A stretch of 64,000 bases of DNA, from the NCBI RefSeq assembly GCF_900066015.1, contig NZ_LN890655.1, positions 3,698,726 through 3,762,725 of the forward strand, given 5' to 3'. A model generated the notes under the pieces. That model searched no databases and was not told where the DNA came from. It worked only from the letters and a program-made list of their open reading frames with translations. Source of the stretch: Candidatus Promineifilum breve (GTDB lineage Bacteria; Chloroflexota; Anaerolineae; Promineifilales; Promineifilaceae). Below are positions 44,575 through 59,119 of the stretch, piece after piece. The translations under genes and the position numbers were made by a program. Each line of letters starts with the position of its first letter. Positions within the stretch are counted from its first letter, which is position 1.

Positions 44575-45648
44575 ATGGCTCTGCTGGAAGTGGATCGGGT
44601 CAGCAAATCTTTCAACGCCGCCTTGGCCGCTGTGCGCGACGTCAGCCTGACGCTGGCGCGCGGCGAAATCCTGTGCCTGCTGGGGCCGTCGGGCTGCGGC
44701 AAGACGACGCTGCTGCGCCTCATCGCCGGGCTGGAGCAGCCCGACGCGGGCCGCATCCGCTTCGACGGCCGCGATCTGGCCGGCGTGCCGCCCCACGAAC
44801 GTGGCTTCGGCATGATGTTCCAGGATTTCGCCCTCTTCCCTCATCAGAACGTGCAACAGAACGTGGCCTTCGGCTTGCGGATGCAGCGTCGTCCAGCGGC
44901 GGCCATTGCTGAGCGCGTGACGGAGATGCTGGAACTGGTCGGTCTGGCGGCCCTGGCCGACCGCGACATCGCCCGGCTGTCCGGCGGCGAGCAGCAGCGG
45001 GTGGCCCTGGCGCGCGCCCTGGCCCCCGGCCCGGCGTTGCTCATGCTCGATGAACCGCTGGGGGCGCTCGACCGCGCCCTGCGCGAGCGGCTCATGCTCG
45101 ACGTGCGGGACATCCTCAAGCGGCTGGGAATGACCGCCGTCTACGTCACCCATGACCAGACCGAGGCCTTTGCCGTGGGCGACCGCGTGGCGGTGATGAA
45201 CGCCGGCCAGGTGGTGCAGATCGGCCCCCCGCAGGCCGTCCATGAGCGGCCGGCAACCCCCTTTGTGGCCCAATTCCTCGGCTATCAGAACCTGCTGCCC
45301 GGCCGGGTCGTCGCGGATGGCCTGGTGGAGACGGCCGTCGGTTGCTTCCGCCCCGCCGGCCCGCCCGCGGTCGCCGGGCAGGCGGTGGCGTTGTTGATCA
45401 AGCCGGTCATGGCCGCCGCCGGTCGGGGTTCGGCCGCGCCGGAGTGTAACGTCATCAACGGCACTGTGGCCGCCGTCACGTTTCGCGGCCGGTTCTCGCA
45501 GGTGTGGGTCATGGTCGCCGGCGAGCGGCTGCTGTTCGAGGAGCCGGGCGATCCCCCCTACGCGCCGGGCGATGCCATCTGGCTCACCATCGCGCCCGAG
45601 CAGTTGTTGCTTTATGAATCATCGCCCAATTCCGGCGCGCACTCGTAA
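44575..45648 (+). CDS. thiQ: Thiamine ABC transporter ATPase
   Basis: This 357-residue ATPase has Walker A GPSGCGKTT, Q-loop MMFQDFALFPH, signature LSGGEQQRVALARAL, Walker B LLMLDEPLGALD and H-loop VTHDQ. The 120-residue C-terminal TOBE-type regulatory domain is of the kind found in Pot/Fbp ATPases, making it longer than enteric ThiQ (about 230). The TPP riboswitch and thiB indicate thiamine as the substrate. ATG 44575 lies one base after the thiP stop. Confidence 0.92.
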   Translation: MALLEVDRVSKSFNAALAAVRDVSLTLARGEILCLLGPSGCGKTTLLRLIAGLEQPDAGRIRFDGRDLAGVPPHERGFGMMFQDFALFPHQNVQQNVAFGLRMQRRPAAAIAERVTEMLELVGLAALADRDIARLSGGEQQRVALARALAPGPALLMLDEPLGALDRALRERLMLDVRDILKRLGMTAVYVTHDQTEAFAVGDRVAVMNAGQVVQIGPPQAVHERPATPFVAQFLGYQNLLPGRVVADGLVETAVGCFRPAGPPAVAGQAVALLIKPVMAAAGRGSAAPECNVINGTVAAVTFRGRFSQVWVMVAGERLLFEEPGDPPYAPGDAIWLTIAPEQLLLYESSPNSGAHS

Positions 45649-45732
45649 GTGAGCGGCCTTATGGGTATACTTGGCCGCGACGCTTCGCTGTTTTTGCCAA
45701 GCCGACAGACCGGCCGGCGGGACTTAGACATT

Positions 45733-46368
45733 ATGCTTCAAGACTTCAACCTGACGACAATCATTGCCCGCGTCATCGTACTGCTCATCGCCTTCACGAT
45801 TCACGAACTCTCCCACGCGCTGACGGCCGATTACCTGGGTGACCCAACACCACGCCATATGGGGCGCATTACCCTCAATCCCCTCAAGCATCTTGATCCG
45901 ATCGGCACCATCATGCTCATCGTCGCCGGGTTCGGCTGGGCCAAGCCGGTTATGGTCAACCCGCTGAACCTGCGGGGCAATCCGCGCACGTCGATGGCGA
46001 TTGTGGCCGTCGCCGGGCCGCTGTCCAACGTCATCCTGGCCTTGTTGGCGGCGATTATCTTCCGGCTGGGGCTGGTGGAATTCACCCCTAATCCGCCGTC
46101 CGGCGGCGCTTCATTGATCGGCTACCTGATGACGCAATTCATCTGGATCAATCTCATCCTGGCCTTTTTCAATTTGATCCCCATCCCGCCGCTGGATGGC
46201 TCCAAAATCCTGTTCGCCATCCTGCCCGCCGATCTGGTCTATCGCCTGCGTCCGCTGGAGCAATTCGGCTTTCTCATCCTCATGGCGCTCATCTTTATCT
46301 TTCCGACGGCCATCGACTTGCTGGTGGGCGCGCCCGCGGGGGCCACGTTGTCGTTCTTAATCTTCTAA
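45733..46368 (+). CDS. Site-2 protease family membrane metalloprotease (M50)
   Basis: This protein of about 211 residues has the zinc motif HELSH (His24, Glu25, His28) in the first helix and NLIPIPPLDGSKIL as the second ligand motif. GRITLNPLKHLDPIGTIMLIVAGFGWAKPV is typical of the minimal FwdE/YwhC-like S2P group. It cleaves membrane-embedded substrates, often anti-sigma factors; none is identified. A TATACT box at 45666-45671 supports an own promoter and ATG 45733 over the GTG at 45649. Confidence 0.88.
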   Translation: MLQDFNLTTIIARVIVLLIAFTIHELSHALTADYLGDPTPRHMGRITLNPLKHLDPIGTIMLIVAGFGWAKPVMVNPLNLRGNPRTSMAIVAVAGPLSNVILALLAAIIFRLGLVEFTPNPPSGGASLIGYLMTQFIWINLILAFFNLIPIPPLDGSKILFAILPADLVYRLRPLEQFGFLILMALIFIFPTAIDLLVGAPAGATLSFLIF

Positions 46369-46374
46369 CGCGCC

Positions 46375-46893
46375 GTGGGTCTAGCCTATCGCTTGCGCCA
46401 ACTGTGGGCTAATATTGCCGCCGGGCCGCTGTCGGCCGCGGCCGGGGCCGAGGTGGCCGCGCTCCTCACGCCGGCGGAGCAAGACCTCTTCCATCGCTTC
46501 AACCATGCCGACCAATGGCATAGTGTCCGGGTACTGCGCATGCTGCGCGAGGCGGGTTATAATCATCCCGACTTGCTGGTCGCCGCGCTGCTCCACGACG
46601 TGGGCAAGACGCGCTACCCGCTGTCGGCCGGGGATCGAACGCTCATCGTCGTGGGCGAGAAGCTGTTTCCGGCGCGGGCCGAGGCGTGGGGGCGGGGCGC
46701 GGCCGACGGTTGGCGGCGGCCGTTCGTGGCCCGCGCCCGGCATCCCGAATGGGGCGCGGAGTTGGCCGCCGCCGCCGGAAGCCGGCCGGCCGTGGTCGAG
46801 TTGATCGACCGTCATCAGGATCGCCCGGCCGAGATAGTCAATGAAACCGACTGCCTGTTGACCTATTTGCAATGGGCGGATGATCGCAATTAG
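46375..46893 (+). CDS. HD-domain phosphohydrolase-like protein
   Basis: This 172-residue protein starts with GTG 46375. The core has HRFNHADQWHSVRVLRMLREAG, HPDLLVAALLHDVGK (the HD doublet) and HQDRPAEIVNETDCLLTYLQWADD. It looks like a metal-dependent phosphohydrolase acting on nucleotides, but the substrate is not evident. It lies 6 bases after the S2P gene and 12 bases before the next gene. Confidence 0.75.
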   Translation: MGLAYRLRQLWANIAAGPLSAAAGAEVAALLTPAEQDLFHRFNHADQWHSVRVLRMLREAGYNHPDLLVAALLHDVGKTRYPLSAGDRTLIVVGEKLFPARAEAWGRGAADGWRRPFVARARHPEWGAELAAAAGSRPAVVELIDRHQDRPAEIVNETDCLLTYLQWADDRN

Positions 46894-46905
46894 AGGAGAG
46901 CAAAC

Positions 46906-47895
46906 ATGAAGGCGCAAACCGTGACGATCGTGGGCATGGGGCGGATCGGTATCGCCATTGCCCGTGCCTTGCGGGCTTCGGCCGCCGGCCTGACCATCGT
47001 CGGCCACGACCGCTATCGCGAGCTGGTGCAGAAGGCCAAGGATGAGTGGGGGGCCATCGACAAGGCCGAGTGGAACCTGGTCGCCGCCGCGTCGGTGGCC
47101 GACATCCTGGTGCTGGCCGTGCCCCTGGCTGAGTTGGAAACGACCCTCAGCGTCATCGGCGGCGAGGTGCAGCCCCATACGCTGGTGCTCGATCTGTCGG
47201 TCAACAAGACCCGCAGCCAGAAATGGGCGGAGCAACACCTGCGCCACGGCCATTTCGTCGGCGTTGTGCCCGTCCTGTCGGTGGCCCACCTCAATGACGG
47301 CCGCGACGGGCCGGAGGCGGCCCCGGCCGATCTGTTCCACAACAGCATCTTCTGCCTGATGCCCTCCGTGTCGGCCGATCCCCACGCGGTGGAGACGGCG
47401 GTCAACTTCGGCCGCCTGTTGGGGGCCACGCCCTATTTCCTCGACCCGGCCGAATATGACGGCCTGGCCGGGGGCATCGAGACGCTGCCCGGGCTGGCCG
47501 CGGCGGCGCTGTTCTCCGCCGTGCAGAAATCGACCGGCTGGCGCGATATGTTGCGCTTTGCCAACACCACGTTTGCCTTGGCGACCCAGCCGCTGCTATA
47601 TGGTACCGACATCACCGGGCTGGCGCTGAACGACAAGGCGGCCACGCTGCGCTGGCTGGATGCCTATCTGCAAGAACTGACCGACCTGCGCCGTCTCATC
47701 CACAGCGGCGACCGCGAGATGATCGATCTGACCCTGGGGAATCTGCTTATCCAGCGCGAGCGCTGGCTGCGCGAGCGAGGCGAGAATGAGTGGGCCGAGG
47801 GCATCGATGTCCAGATCGACCGGCCGACGGTGAGCGATCAGTTCCTCGGCGGCTGGTTGGGCGGCAAGCTGAAAAAAGGCAAGGGGGATGAGTAG
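46906..47895 (+). CDS. Prephenate dehydrogenase-like NAD(P)-binding protein
   Basis: This 329-residue protein has an N-terminal Rossmann fold VTIVGMGRIGIAIARALRAS, ADILVLAVPLAELETTL and VLDLSVNKT, with an all-helical C-terminal half, as in the TyrA/prephenate dehydrogenase superfamily. Classical catalytic His/Ser residues are not clearly recognisable, and no aromatic-biosynthesis genes are nearby. It may act on another substrate. AGGAG precedes ATG 46906. Confidence 0.7.
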   Translation: MKAQTVTIVGMGRIGIAIARALRASAAGLTIVGHDRYRELVQKAKDEWGAIDKAEWNLVAAASVADILVLAVPLAELETTLSVIGGEVQPHTLVLDLSVNKTRSQKWAEQHLRHGHFVGVVPVLSVAHLNDGRDGPEAAPADLFHNSIFCLMPSVSADPHAVETAVNFGRLLGATPYFLDPAEYDGLAGGIETLPGLAAAALFSAVQKSTGWRDMLRFANTTFALATQPLLYGTDITGLALNDKAATLRWLDAYLQELTDLRRLIHSGDREMIDLTLGNLLIQRERWLRERGENEWAEGIDVQIDRPTVSDQFLGGWLGGKLKKGKGDE

Positions 47896-47962
47896 GATTG
47901 CGGCCGAATTGGGCGGGGACTGGCGCGCCGGAGCGTGGCGCGGAGCAAGCAGGAGTCGTTGA

Positions 47963-49162
47963 TTGCGCGTTTTGATGATTGCGCCCACGTCTTTTTTCAG
48001 TGACTACGGCGGCCACATTCGTATCCTGGAGGAGATTCGGGCGCTGGGCGACAGGGGGCTGGAGGTGGCCGTCGTTACCTATTATAAGGGCAACGACGTG
48101 GCGGGCATCGATATTCGCCGCACCGCGCCACTGCCCTGGCACACCGACTACGAGGTCGGCTCGTCGCGCCACAAGATCGCCTTTGACGCCTATCTGGCCG
48201 GGCAGGCGCTGCGCGAGTTCCGCCGCTTCCGGCCCGACGTCATCCACGGCCACATGCACGAAGGGGCGCTCATCGGTGGCCTGCTGGGGCGGCTGTTCAA
48301 CGTGCCGCTGGTCTTCGACTATCAGGGCAGCCTGACGGCCGAGATGGTCGACCACCATTTCCTGAACCCGCGCGGCCCGCTCTACCCCTGGGCCTATCGT
48401 GTGGAAGGGAGCATCACCCGCCGGCTGCCGCAGGCCATCCTCGCCAGTTCCGGGCAGGCCGTGGCCCTGCTGCGCGACAAGTTCCACGTGCCGGCCGAGC
48501 GCATCCATGCATTGCCCGATTGCGCCGACACGGTTCAGTTTGACCCGGCGCTATTCCCTTTTGCGCCGGGCGACCACCCGTTGCGGCGGCAACTGGGCCT
48601 GGCCGAGGACACGGTTGTGGTCGGCTATCTGGGCTTGCTGACCGACTATCAGGGCATCCCCCACCTGATCGAGTCGGCGGTGGAGTTGAAGCGGCGCGGC
48701 GAAAACGTCCACTTCCTGATCATGGGCTACCCCAACGTGGATCGCTACCAGATCATTGCCGGCTGGCGCGGCGTGGCCGACGTGATGACCTTCACCGGCC
48801 GAGTGCCCTTCGTGGATGCACCCTACCATCTGGCGGCCTGCGATATCGCCGTCGCGCCCAAGATGTCGACCAGCGAGGGCAGCGGCAAGCTGCTCAATTA
48901 CATGGCGATGGCGCTGCCTATCGTGGCCTATGATACGGCCGTTAACCGCGAATACCTGGCCGAGCTGGGCGTCTATGCCCAATCCGGCGACGTCGGCTCG
49001 TTCACCGAGGCCATCGCCGGGCTGCTGCCTGACCCGGAGGAACGCGCCCGGTTGGGCCGGCAATTGCGCCGCCGCGCCGCCGAGCATTTCAGTTGGCCGG
49101 CCGCCGCCGAACGCATCGAGAAAATCTACCAATCGCTTGACAATAAAAGCCATTCGTTATAA
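47963..49162 (+). CDS. Glycosyltransferase family 4
   Basis: This 399-residue GT-B fold protein has MRVLMIAPTSFFSDYGGHIRILEEI at the N-terminus, VIHGHMHEGALIGGLLGRLF, VVVGYLGLLTDYQGIPHLIESAVEL, and the GT4 donor-site pattern AVAPKMSTSEGSGKLLNYMAMALPIVAYD. The sugar and acceptor are unknown. It uses TTG 47963 after AGGAG (47951-47955). A weak terminator follows before rpoB. Confidence 0.87.
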   Translation: MRVLMIAPTSFFSDYGGHIRILEEIRALGDRGLEVAVVTYYKGNDVAGIDIRRTAPLPWHTDYEVGSSRHKIAFDAYLAGQALREFRRFRPDVIHGHMHEGALIGGLLGRLFNVPLVFDYQGSLTAEMVDHHFLNPRGPLYPWAYRVEGSITRRLPQAILASSGQAVALLRDKFHVPAERIHALPDCADTVQFDPALFPFAPGDHPLRRQLGLAEDTVVVGYLGLLTDYQGIPHLIESAVELKRRGENVHFLIMGYPNVDRYQIIAGWRGVADVMTFTGRVPFVDAPYHLAACDIAVAPKMSTSEGSGKLLNYMAMALPIVAYDTAVNREYLAELGVYAQSGDVGSFTEAIAGLLPDPEERARLGRQLRRRAAEHFSWPAAAERIEKIYQSLDNKSHSL

Positions 49163-49240
49163 ACTACAGGTTCGCGCAAGACTTCCTCTTGAACGTATGC
49201 GGTTGGAAGCCGTCCGAATAACGAATGAGCAATCGAACAG

Positions 49241-49265
49241 GGTGCAAGCATGGATTGCACCTTTT
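49241..49265 (+). terminator. Hairpin terminator before rpoB
   Basis: GGTGCAA (49241-49247) and TTGCACC (49255-49261) with loop GCATGGA, then TTTT. It is moderate in strength and ends the preceding GT4 transcript or attenuates entry into rpoB. Confidence 0.6.
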
Positions 49266-49335
49266 GCGCGTTAGGTGGTTGGTAAGTTTATAGATGGCGA
49301 TTGGTGTTTGTCCACCAGGGAGCAGGTGACCCTAC

Positions 49336-53271
<3,936 letters not shown>

Positions 53272-53283
53272 ACGACCGCAACT

Positions 53284-53321
53284 GATTTCCAGCCGGATGG
53301 GCAACCGTCCGGCTGGAAATC
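53284..53321 (+). terminator. 14-bp perfect hairpin after rpoB
   Basis: GATTTCCAGCCGGA (53284-53297) pairs exactly with TCCGGCTGGAAATC (53308-53321) across 10 bases. No T-run follows, so this may stabilise the rpoB 3' end or pause polymerase rather than terminate strongly. Confidence 0.6.
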
Positions 53322-53342
53322 GATCAACAGCCGGGATTGGCC

Positions 53343-53370
53343 TTGACAAGCAAATCAAAGCTGATAAGAT
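53343..53370 (+). promoter_or_regulatory. Promoter of the rpsL (str) operon
   Basis: TTGACA (53343-53348) and TAAGAT (53365-53370) are 16 bases apart, with transcription starting near 53377. Confidence 0.72.
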
Positions 53371-53435
53371 TAGCGGTCGTATGTCTAACCGTTAGGGTAG
53401 CGACAAAACAAGTCGTTACGAATTGAATAGATTGT

Positions 53436-53452
53436 ACGATGGAGGTCATCGT
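53436..53452 (+). promoter_or_regulatory. Hairpin presenting an SD in its loop in the rpsL leader
   Basis: ACGATG (53436-53441) pairs with CATCGT (53447-53452). The loop and 3' arm contain the Shine-Dalgarno core and the first bases of GTG 53451. Such a fold would limit access to the leader-peptide start. Confidence 0.4.
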
Positions 53453-53531
53453 GAGTAATAGACGAACGATGGCCTTCAACTTGTCGGGTTTTGGTAGGGT
53501 GTTTCTGTCCCCTTCCTCTTTTAATAGTTGA
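53451..53531 (+). CDS. Possible 26-residue leader peptide before rpsL
   Basis: GTG 53451 is preceded by GGAGGT (53441-53446), a strong ribosome-binding site 5 bases away. The frame runs [19 protein letters not shown] and ends at TGA 53531. No homology is recognised. The strong initiation signal within a long ribosomal-protein leader suggests a translated regulatory uORF, but chance cannot be excluded. Confidence 0.4.
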   Translation: MSNRRTMAFNLSGFGRVFLSPSSFNS

Positions 53532-53685
53532 TTCTATTTTTATTCACAACCGAATAGAAAGCACACTCACTACTGCGGGTGATAAGGGTCGAAAATTCGT
53601 CCTCTTCCGACGCAGCGGTATATCGTGTTTTCTGTCTTGTGGTCGATTTCGGCGCAGAGAGTTTCACCAAGGAGAAACGGAAGCG

Positions 53686-54114
53686 GTGCCTACAATTAAT
53701 CAACTTGTCCGCAAAGGACGTAGTAATAAGTCGAAGAAGAGCAAGTCTCCGGCATTGCAATATACCTTGAATTCCTTCAAGCAGCGGCGGACTCGTCAGC
53801 CGATGGGCGCGCCCCAGAAACGTGGGGTATGCACCCAGGTCAAGACGATGAGTCCGAAGAAGCCGAATTCGGCGTTGCGCAAGGTGGCCCGTGTTCGTCT
53901 GTCGAACGGCATTGAAGTGACGGCCTACATCCCCGGTGAGGGGCATACGTTGCAAGACCACTCGGTGGTATTGGTGCGCGGCGGTCGGGTGAAGGACCTG
54001 CCCGGTGTGCGCTATCACATCGTCCGCGGCACACTGGATGCCGGCGGCGTGGTCAATCGCAAGAAGGGTCGTTCCAAGTACGGCACCAAGGTAGCCAAGA
54101 ACAAGAAGAAGTAG
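53686..54114 (+). CDS. rpsL: 30S ribosomal protein S12
   Basis: This 142-residue decoding-centre protein starts with GTG 53686 as [11 protein letters not shown] after AAGGAGAAA. The streptomycin-related loop [20 protein letters not shown] and the segment [16 protein letters not shown] are intact. The longer open frame upstream is leader sequence. It heads rpsL-rpsG-fusA-tuf. Confidence 0.97.
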   Translation: MPTINQLVRKGRSNKSKKSKSPALQYTLNSFKQRRTRQPMGAPQKRGVCTQVKTMSPKKPNSALRKVARVRLSNGIEVTAYIPGEGHTLQDHSVVLVRGGRVKDLPGVRYHIVRGTLDAGGVVNRKKGRSKYGTKVAKNKKK

Positions 54115-54161
54115 GGTTGATGAAAAGGTGGCCGTCGACGGCCGCCGGGGAAAGCAAAGTC

Positions 54162-54632
54162 ATGTCCAGACGATACCGTCCTGAAAAACGAGAGATCGCG
54201 CACGATCTGCGTTACGACAACCTGCATGTGGCGATGTTCGTCAATCGCCTGATGTACGACGGCAAGAAGAGCACGGCCCAAACCCTGCTCTACGACAGCT
54301 TCGATATGATCGAAGAGCGCGTCGGCCGGCAGGGGGTTGAGGTATTCGAGCAAGCGCTGAATAACGTGATGCCGCAGATCGAAGTACGGCCGCGGCGCGT
54401 CGGCGGGGCCACCTATCAGGTGCCCGTGCCCGTCGAGCCGTACCGCCAGACATCGCTGGCCATGCGCTGGCTCCTGTCGGCGGCCCGCAATCGCGGCGGC
54501 CAGACCATGTCGGAGAAACTCGCCAACGAGTTCCTCGACGCCGCTAACAACCAGGGCGCGGCCGTTAAGAAACGCGACGATGCGCACCGCATGGCCGAGG
54601 CCAACCGCGCTTTCTCGCATTTCCGCGCCTAA
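54162..54632 (+). CDS. rpsG: 30S ribosomal protein S7
   Basis: This 156-residue, normal-length protein starts [15 protein letters not shown]. It has [14 protein letters not shown]-type ([19 protein letters not shown]) and [33 protein letters not shown] signatures. It nucleates assembly of the 30S head. GGGGAAAG precedes ATG 54162, 47 bases after rpsL. Confidence 0.97.
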   Translation: MSRRYRPEKREIAHDLRYDNLHVAMFVNRLMYDGKKSTAQTLLYDSFDMIEERVGRQGVEVFEQALNNVMPQIEVRPRRVGGATYQVPVPVEPYRQTSLAMRWLLSAARNRGGQTMSEKLANEFLDAANNQGAAVKKRDDAHRMAEANRAFSHFRA

Positions 54633-54654
54633 GAGCATAGGAATTTGTTTTGTA

Positions 54655-56733
54655 ATGGCTGATTATCCGTTGGAACGAGTCCGCAATATTGGCATCATTG
54701 CCCATATTGACGCCGGCAAAACGACGACGACCGAGCGCGTCCTGTATTACACAGGCGTGATCCATCGCATGGGCGAAGTCCACGAGGGCACGGCCACGAT
54801 GGACTCCATGGATCAGGAGCGCGAGCGGGGTATTACCATCTCGTCGGCGGCCACGACGGCCTTCTGGCTCGACCACCAAATCAACATCATCGACACGCCG
54901 GGTCACATCGACTTCACGGCCGAGGTGCAGCGCAGCCTGCGCGTCCTCGACGGCGGCGTCGTCGTTTTCGACGCCGTGGCCGGTGTGGAGCCGCAATCCG
55001 AGACGGTCTGGCGGCAGGCCAACGGCTATGGCGTGCCCCGCATCTGTTTCGTTAACAAAATGGACCGCGTCGGCGCCGACTTCAAGCGCACGATCAGCAT
55101 GATCAAGGAACGCCTCGGCGCCAACCCGATTCCCATCCAGTTCCCCATCGGCGAGGAATCCAATTTTCGCGGCATCGTCGACCTGCTGACCATGCAGGCG
55201 TTCTTCTGGAGCGAGGTTGATTCCGGCTCCCGGCCCCAGGCCGCGCCCATTCCCGATGATCTGCTGGCCGACGTCGAAGCCGCCCGCCACGATATGGTGG
55301 AGCGCATCGCCGAGACCGACGACGAACTGACGACGCGCTATCTGGAAGGGGAAGAGATCGACGCCGACGAATTACGGGCGGCATTGCGGCGGGCGACCAT
55401 CGCCGGCGCGGCGACGCCGGTATTGTGTGGCAGCGCGCTGCGCAATCGGGGCATCCAGCGTGTGCTGGACGCCGTCGTCTACTACCTGCCGTCCCCGCTC
55501 GACATCCCCGCTATCAAGGGCGAGAACCCGTTCACCGGCAAGACCGAAGAGCGTAACCCCTCGGCCCAGGAGCCTTTCTCCGCCCTCGTCTTCAAGATCG
55601 TCACCGACCCCTATGTGGGCCGTCTGGCCTACTTCCGCGTCTACTCCGGCGTGGTGCAGGTCGGCGATTCGGTGCTAAACAGCACCAAGGACAAGCGCGA
55701 GCGCATCGGCCGTATCCTGCGGATGCACGCCGACCATCGCGAGGATTTGAAAGAAGTGCGGGCGGGCGACATCGCCGCGACGCTGGGGCAGAAGAACACC
55801 TTCACCGGCGACACCCTGTGTGACGCCAAGTCCCCCATCATCCTCGAATCCATCGACTTCCCGGAGCCGGTCATCCAACTGGCGATTGAGCCGAAGAGCA
55901 ACATCGACCAGGACAAGATGGGCAACGCCTTGCGTTCCCTGTCCGAGGAAGACCCCACGTTCCAGGTCAAGGTCGATGACCAGACAGGCCAGACGGTCCT
56001 CTACGGCATGGGTGAGCTGCATCTGGAAGTGCTGGTCGACCGCCTGCTGCGCGAGTTCAAAGTGGCGGCCAACGTCGGCCAACCACGTGTGGCCTACCGC
56101 GAGACGATCACCCGGGCCGTCGACAAGATCGAGGGCCGGTTTGTGCGCCAGTCGGGCGGCCGGGGCCAGTTCGGCCACGTCGTCCTGCGCGTCGAACCGC
56201 TGGAGCCGGGGTCGGGCATTATCTTCGAGAACGCCATTATTGGCGGCTCCATCCCGCGCGAGTTCATCGGCCCGGCCGAGGCCGGCATTCGCGAGGCGCT
56301 GGAGAGCGGCGTGTTGGCCGGCTACCCGGTCGTTGACCTGAAGGCGACGTTGATCGACGGCTCGTTCCACGAGGTTGACTCGTCGGAAATGGCCTTCAAG
56401 ATCGCCGGTTCAATGGCGATTAAGGAAGCCCAGCAGCAAGGCAAGCCCATCCTGCTGGAGCCGATGATGTCGATTGAAGTTGTGGCCCCGGATGATTACA
56501 CCGGCGACGTGATCGGCAATCTTTCGGCCAACCGTGGGTTGATCGAAGGCATGGAACTGCGCTCCGACGGCCTGCAAACCGTGCGGTCGCTGGTGCCGCT
56601 GGCGACCATGTTCGGCTACGCGACTCGCCTGCGGTCGATGACCCAGGGTCGCGGCACTTTTACGATGGAATTCCACCACTACGCGCCGGTCAGCGAATCG
56701 GTCGCCCAGGAAATCCTGCACGGCCGCAAGTAA
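54655..56733 (+). CDS. fusA: Elongation factor G
   Basis: This 692-residue translocation GTPase shows G1 [14 protein letters not shown]2/G3 [13 protein letters not shown] and DTPGHIDF, and G4 NKMDR. Domain IV has [20 protein letters not shown], and the C-terminal domain V has [32 protein letters not shown]. The ATG at 54655 gives [13 protein letters not shown], the standard start; only a weak AGGA ribosome-binding site is present. Confidence 0.98.
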   Translation: MADYPLERVRNIGIIAHIDAGKTTTTERVLYYTGVIHRMGEVHEGTATMDSMDQERERGITISSAATTAFWLDHQINIIDTPGHIDFTAEVQRSLRVLDGGVVVFDAVAGVEPQSETVWRQANGYGVPRICFVNKMDRVGADFKRTISMIKERLGANPIPIQFPIGEESNFRGIVDLLTMQAFFWSEVDSGSRPQAAPIPDDLLADVEAARHDMVERIAETDDELTTRYLEGEEIDADELRAALRRATIAGAATPVLCGSALRNRGIQRVLDAVVYYLPSPLDIPAIKGENPFTGKTEERNPSAQEPFSALVFKIVTDPYVGRLAYFRVYSGVVQVGDSVLNSTKDKRERIGRILRMHADHREDLKEVRAGDIAATLGQKNTFTGDTLCDAKSPIILESIDFPEPVIQLAIEPKSNIDQDKMGNALRSLSEEDPTFQVKVDDQTGQTVLYGMGELHLEVLVDRLLREFKVAANVGQPRVAYRETITRAVDKIEGRFVRQSGGRGQFGHVVLRVEPLEPGSGIIFENAIIGGSIPREFIGPAEAGIREALESGVLAGYPVVDLKATLIDGSFHEVDSSEMAFKIAGSMAIKEAQQQGKPILLEPMMSIEVVAPDDYTGDVIGNLSANRGLIEGMELRSDGLQTVRSLVPLATMFGYATRLRSMTQGRGTFTMEFHHYAPVSESVAQEILHGRK

Positions 56734-56844
56734 GGCCCGCGCGTGTGTGGTTTATCTTAAGTGTATTCAGAGAAGCGTTATACAAGTAATTATCAAACTC
56801 GCCGGTTGGCGGCGAAGAAGTAGGACAGAGAAGGAAGCAATACG

Positions 56845-58047
<1,203 letters not shown>

Positions 58048-58069
58048 GGCCAGACTGAACGAGGCAGAT

Positions 58070-58378
58070 ATGTCGAAACAGAGAATCCGTATCCGGTTGA
58101 AGGCGTACGATCATCGTGTTCTGGATCAGTCGGCCAAGCGTATTGTCGGCACGGCCGAGCGCACCGGCGCGCGGGTCATTGGCCCTGTGCCCTTGCCCAC
58201 CCGCCTGGAGCGCTTCACCGTGCGCCGCAGTCCGTTCATTGATAAAGACTCGCAAGAACATTTCGAGATCAGAACCCACAAGCGGTTGATCGACGTGATC
58301 AACCCCGACTCGAAGACGATCGATACGCTGATGCGGCTCAATCTGCCGGCCGGTGTGGACATCGAGATTTCGCTCTAA
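58070..58378 (+). CDS. rpsJ: 30S ribosomal protein S10
   Basis: This 102-residue protein has [19 protein letters not shown] at the start and [24 protein letters not shown] later, the NusE/S10 signature. It opens the S10 operon here, only 22 bases after tuf, so the str and S10 clusters are joined. Confidence 0.97.
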   Translation: MSKQRIRIRLKAYDHRVLDQSAKRIVGTAERTGARVIGPVPLPTRLERFTVRRSPFIDKDSQEHFEIRTHKRLIDVINPDSKTIDTLMRLNLPAGVDIEISL

Positions 58379-58412
58379 GCACGAACGGCTGTCGATCGCC
58401 GGGAGGTTAGTC

Positions 58413-59075
58413 GTGAAAGGATTGATTGGAAAGAAAGTCGGCATGACCCAGGTCTTCGATGACGCCGGCGTTGTCACGCCGGTGACCATCATTCAGGCCG
58501 GGCCATGCTTTGTGACCCAGGTGAAGGACGAGAAGTCGGACGGCTATAGCGCCGTGCAACTGGGCTTTGGCGAAGTGTCGGTCAAGCGCCTGACGCAGGG
58601 CCAGCAAGGCCATCTGGGCGTGATGAAGGCCGATAAGAAAGGCCGCCGCAAGGGCAAGGGTATTCCCGCCGTCCGCTATCTGCGCGAGTTTCGCACAGGC
58701 AAGACGACCGATTACCACGTCGGCCAACAGCTGACCGTGACCCAGTTCGAGGTCGGCGACAAGGTCGACGTCGTGGGCAAGACCAAAGGCAAAGGCTTCG
58801 CGGGCGTCGTCAAGCGGCACAATTATGCCGGTGGCGTGCGCACGCACGGCCAATCGGACCGCTGGCGCGCCCCCGGCTCCATCGGCTCGGCCACCGAGAT
58901 GTCGCGCGTGCCGAAGGGCAAGACGATGGCCGGCCACATGGGCAACGAGCGCCAGACGGCGCAAAACCTGGAGGTCGTCCGCATCGATGCCGAGCGCAAC
59001 CTGATCGCCATTAAAGGCGCGGTTCCCGGCGCGAAGGGCGGCCTGGTCATCATCCGCGACGCGGCCAAAGGCTAA
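58413..59075 (+). CDS. rplC: 50S ribosomal protein L3
   Basis: This 220-residue protein starts with GTG 58413 (VKGLIGKKVGMTQVFDDAG) after GGGAGG (58401-58406). RHNYAGGVRTHGQSDRWRAPGSIGSATEMSRVPKGKTMAGHMG is the conserved loop near the peptidyl transferase centre. A frame opening upstream inside rpsJ is not used. Confidence 0.97.
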   Translation: MKGLIGKKVGMTQVFDDAGVVTPVTIIQAGPCFVTQVKDEKSDGYSAVQLGFGEVSVKRLTQGQQGHLGVMKADKKGRRKGKGIPAVRYLREFRTGKTTDYHVGQQLTVTQFEVGDKVDVVGKTKGKGFAGVVKRHNYAGGVRTHGQSDRWRAPGSIGSATEMSRVPKGKTMAGHMGNERQTAQNLEVVRIDAERNLIAIKGAVPGAKGGLVIIRDAAKG

Positions 59076-59119
59076 GGCAACCCAGCGCGGCACAGCGAGT
59101 TGTCGTGGGAGACAGTAAG

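Larger units (their letters stand above)
53272..53685 (+). other. Intergenic region and long leader before rpsL
   Basis: About 414 bases hold the rpoB 3' hairpin, a sigma-70 promoter, a leader of about 310 bases with a possible leader peptide, and the rpsL ribosome-binding site AAGGAGAAA (53669-53677). From 53532 to 53668 I see no recognised element, only AT-richer sequence. The length suggests regulation of the str operon at the leader. Confidence 0.6.

Noticed and set aside
45649-45732. N-terminal extension of the site-2 protease from GTG 45649
   Set aside because: A TATACT -10 box lies inside it, the added residues are not S2P-like, and ATG 45733 starts just before the first helix.
58048-58069. 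L4-type S10 operon leader before rpsJ
   Set aside because: The tuf-rpsJ gap is only 22 bases, too short for the known attenuation leader.
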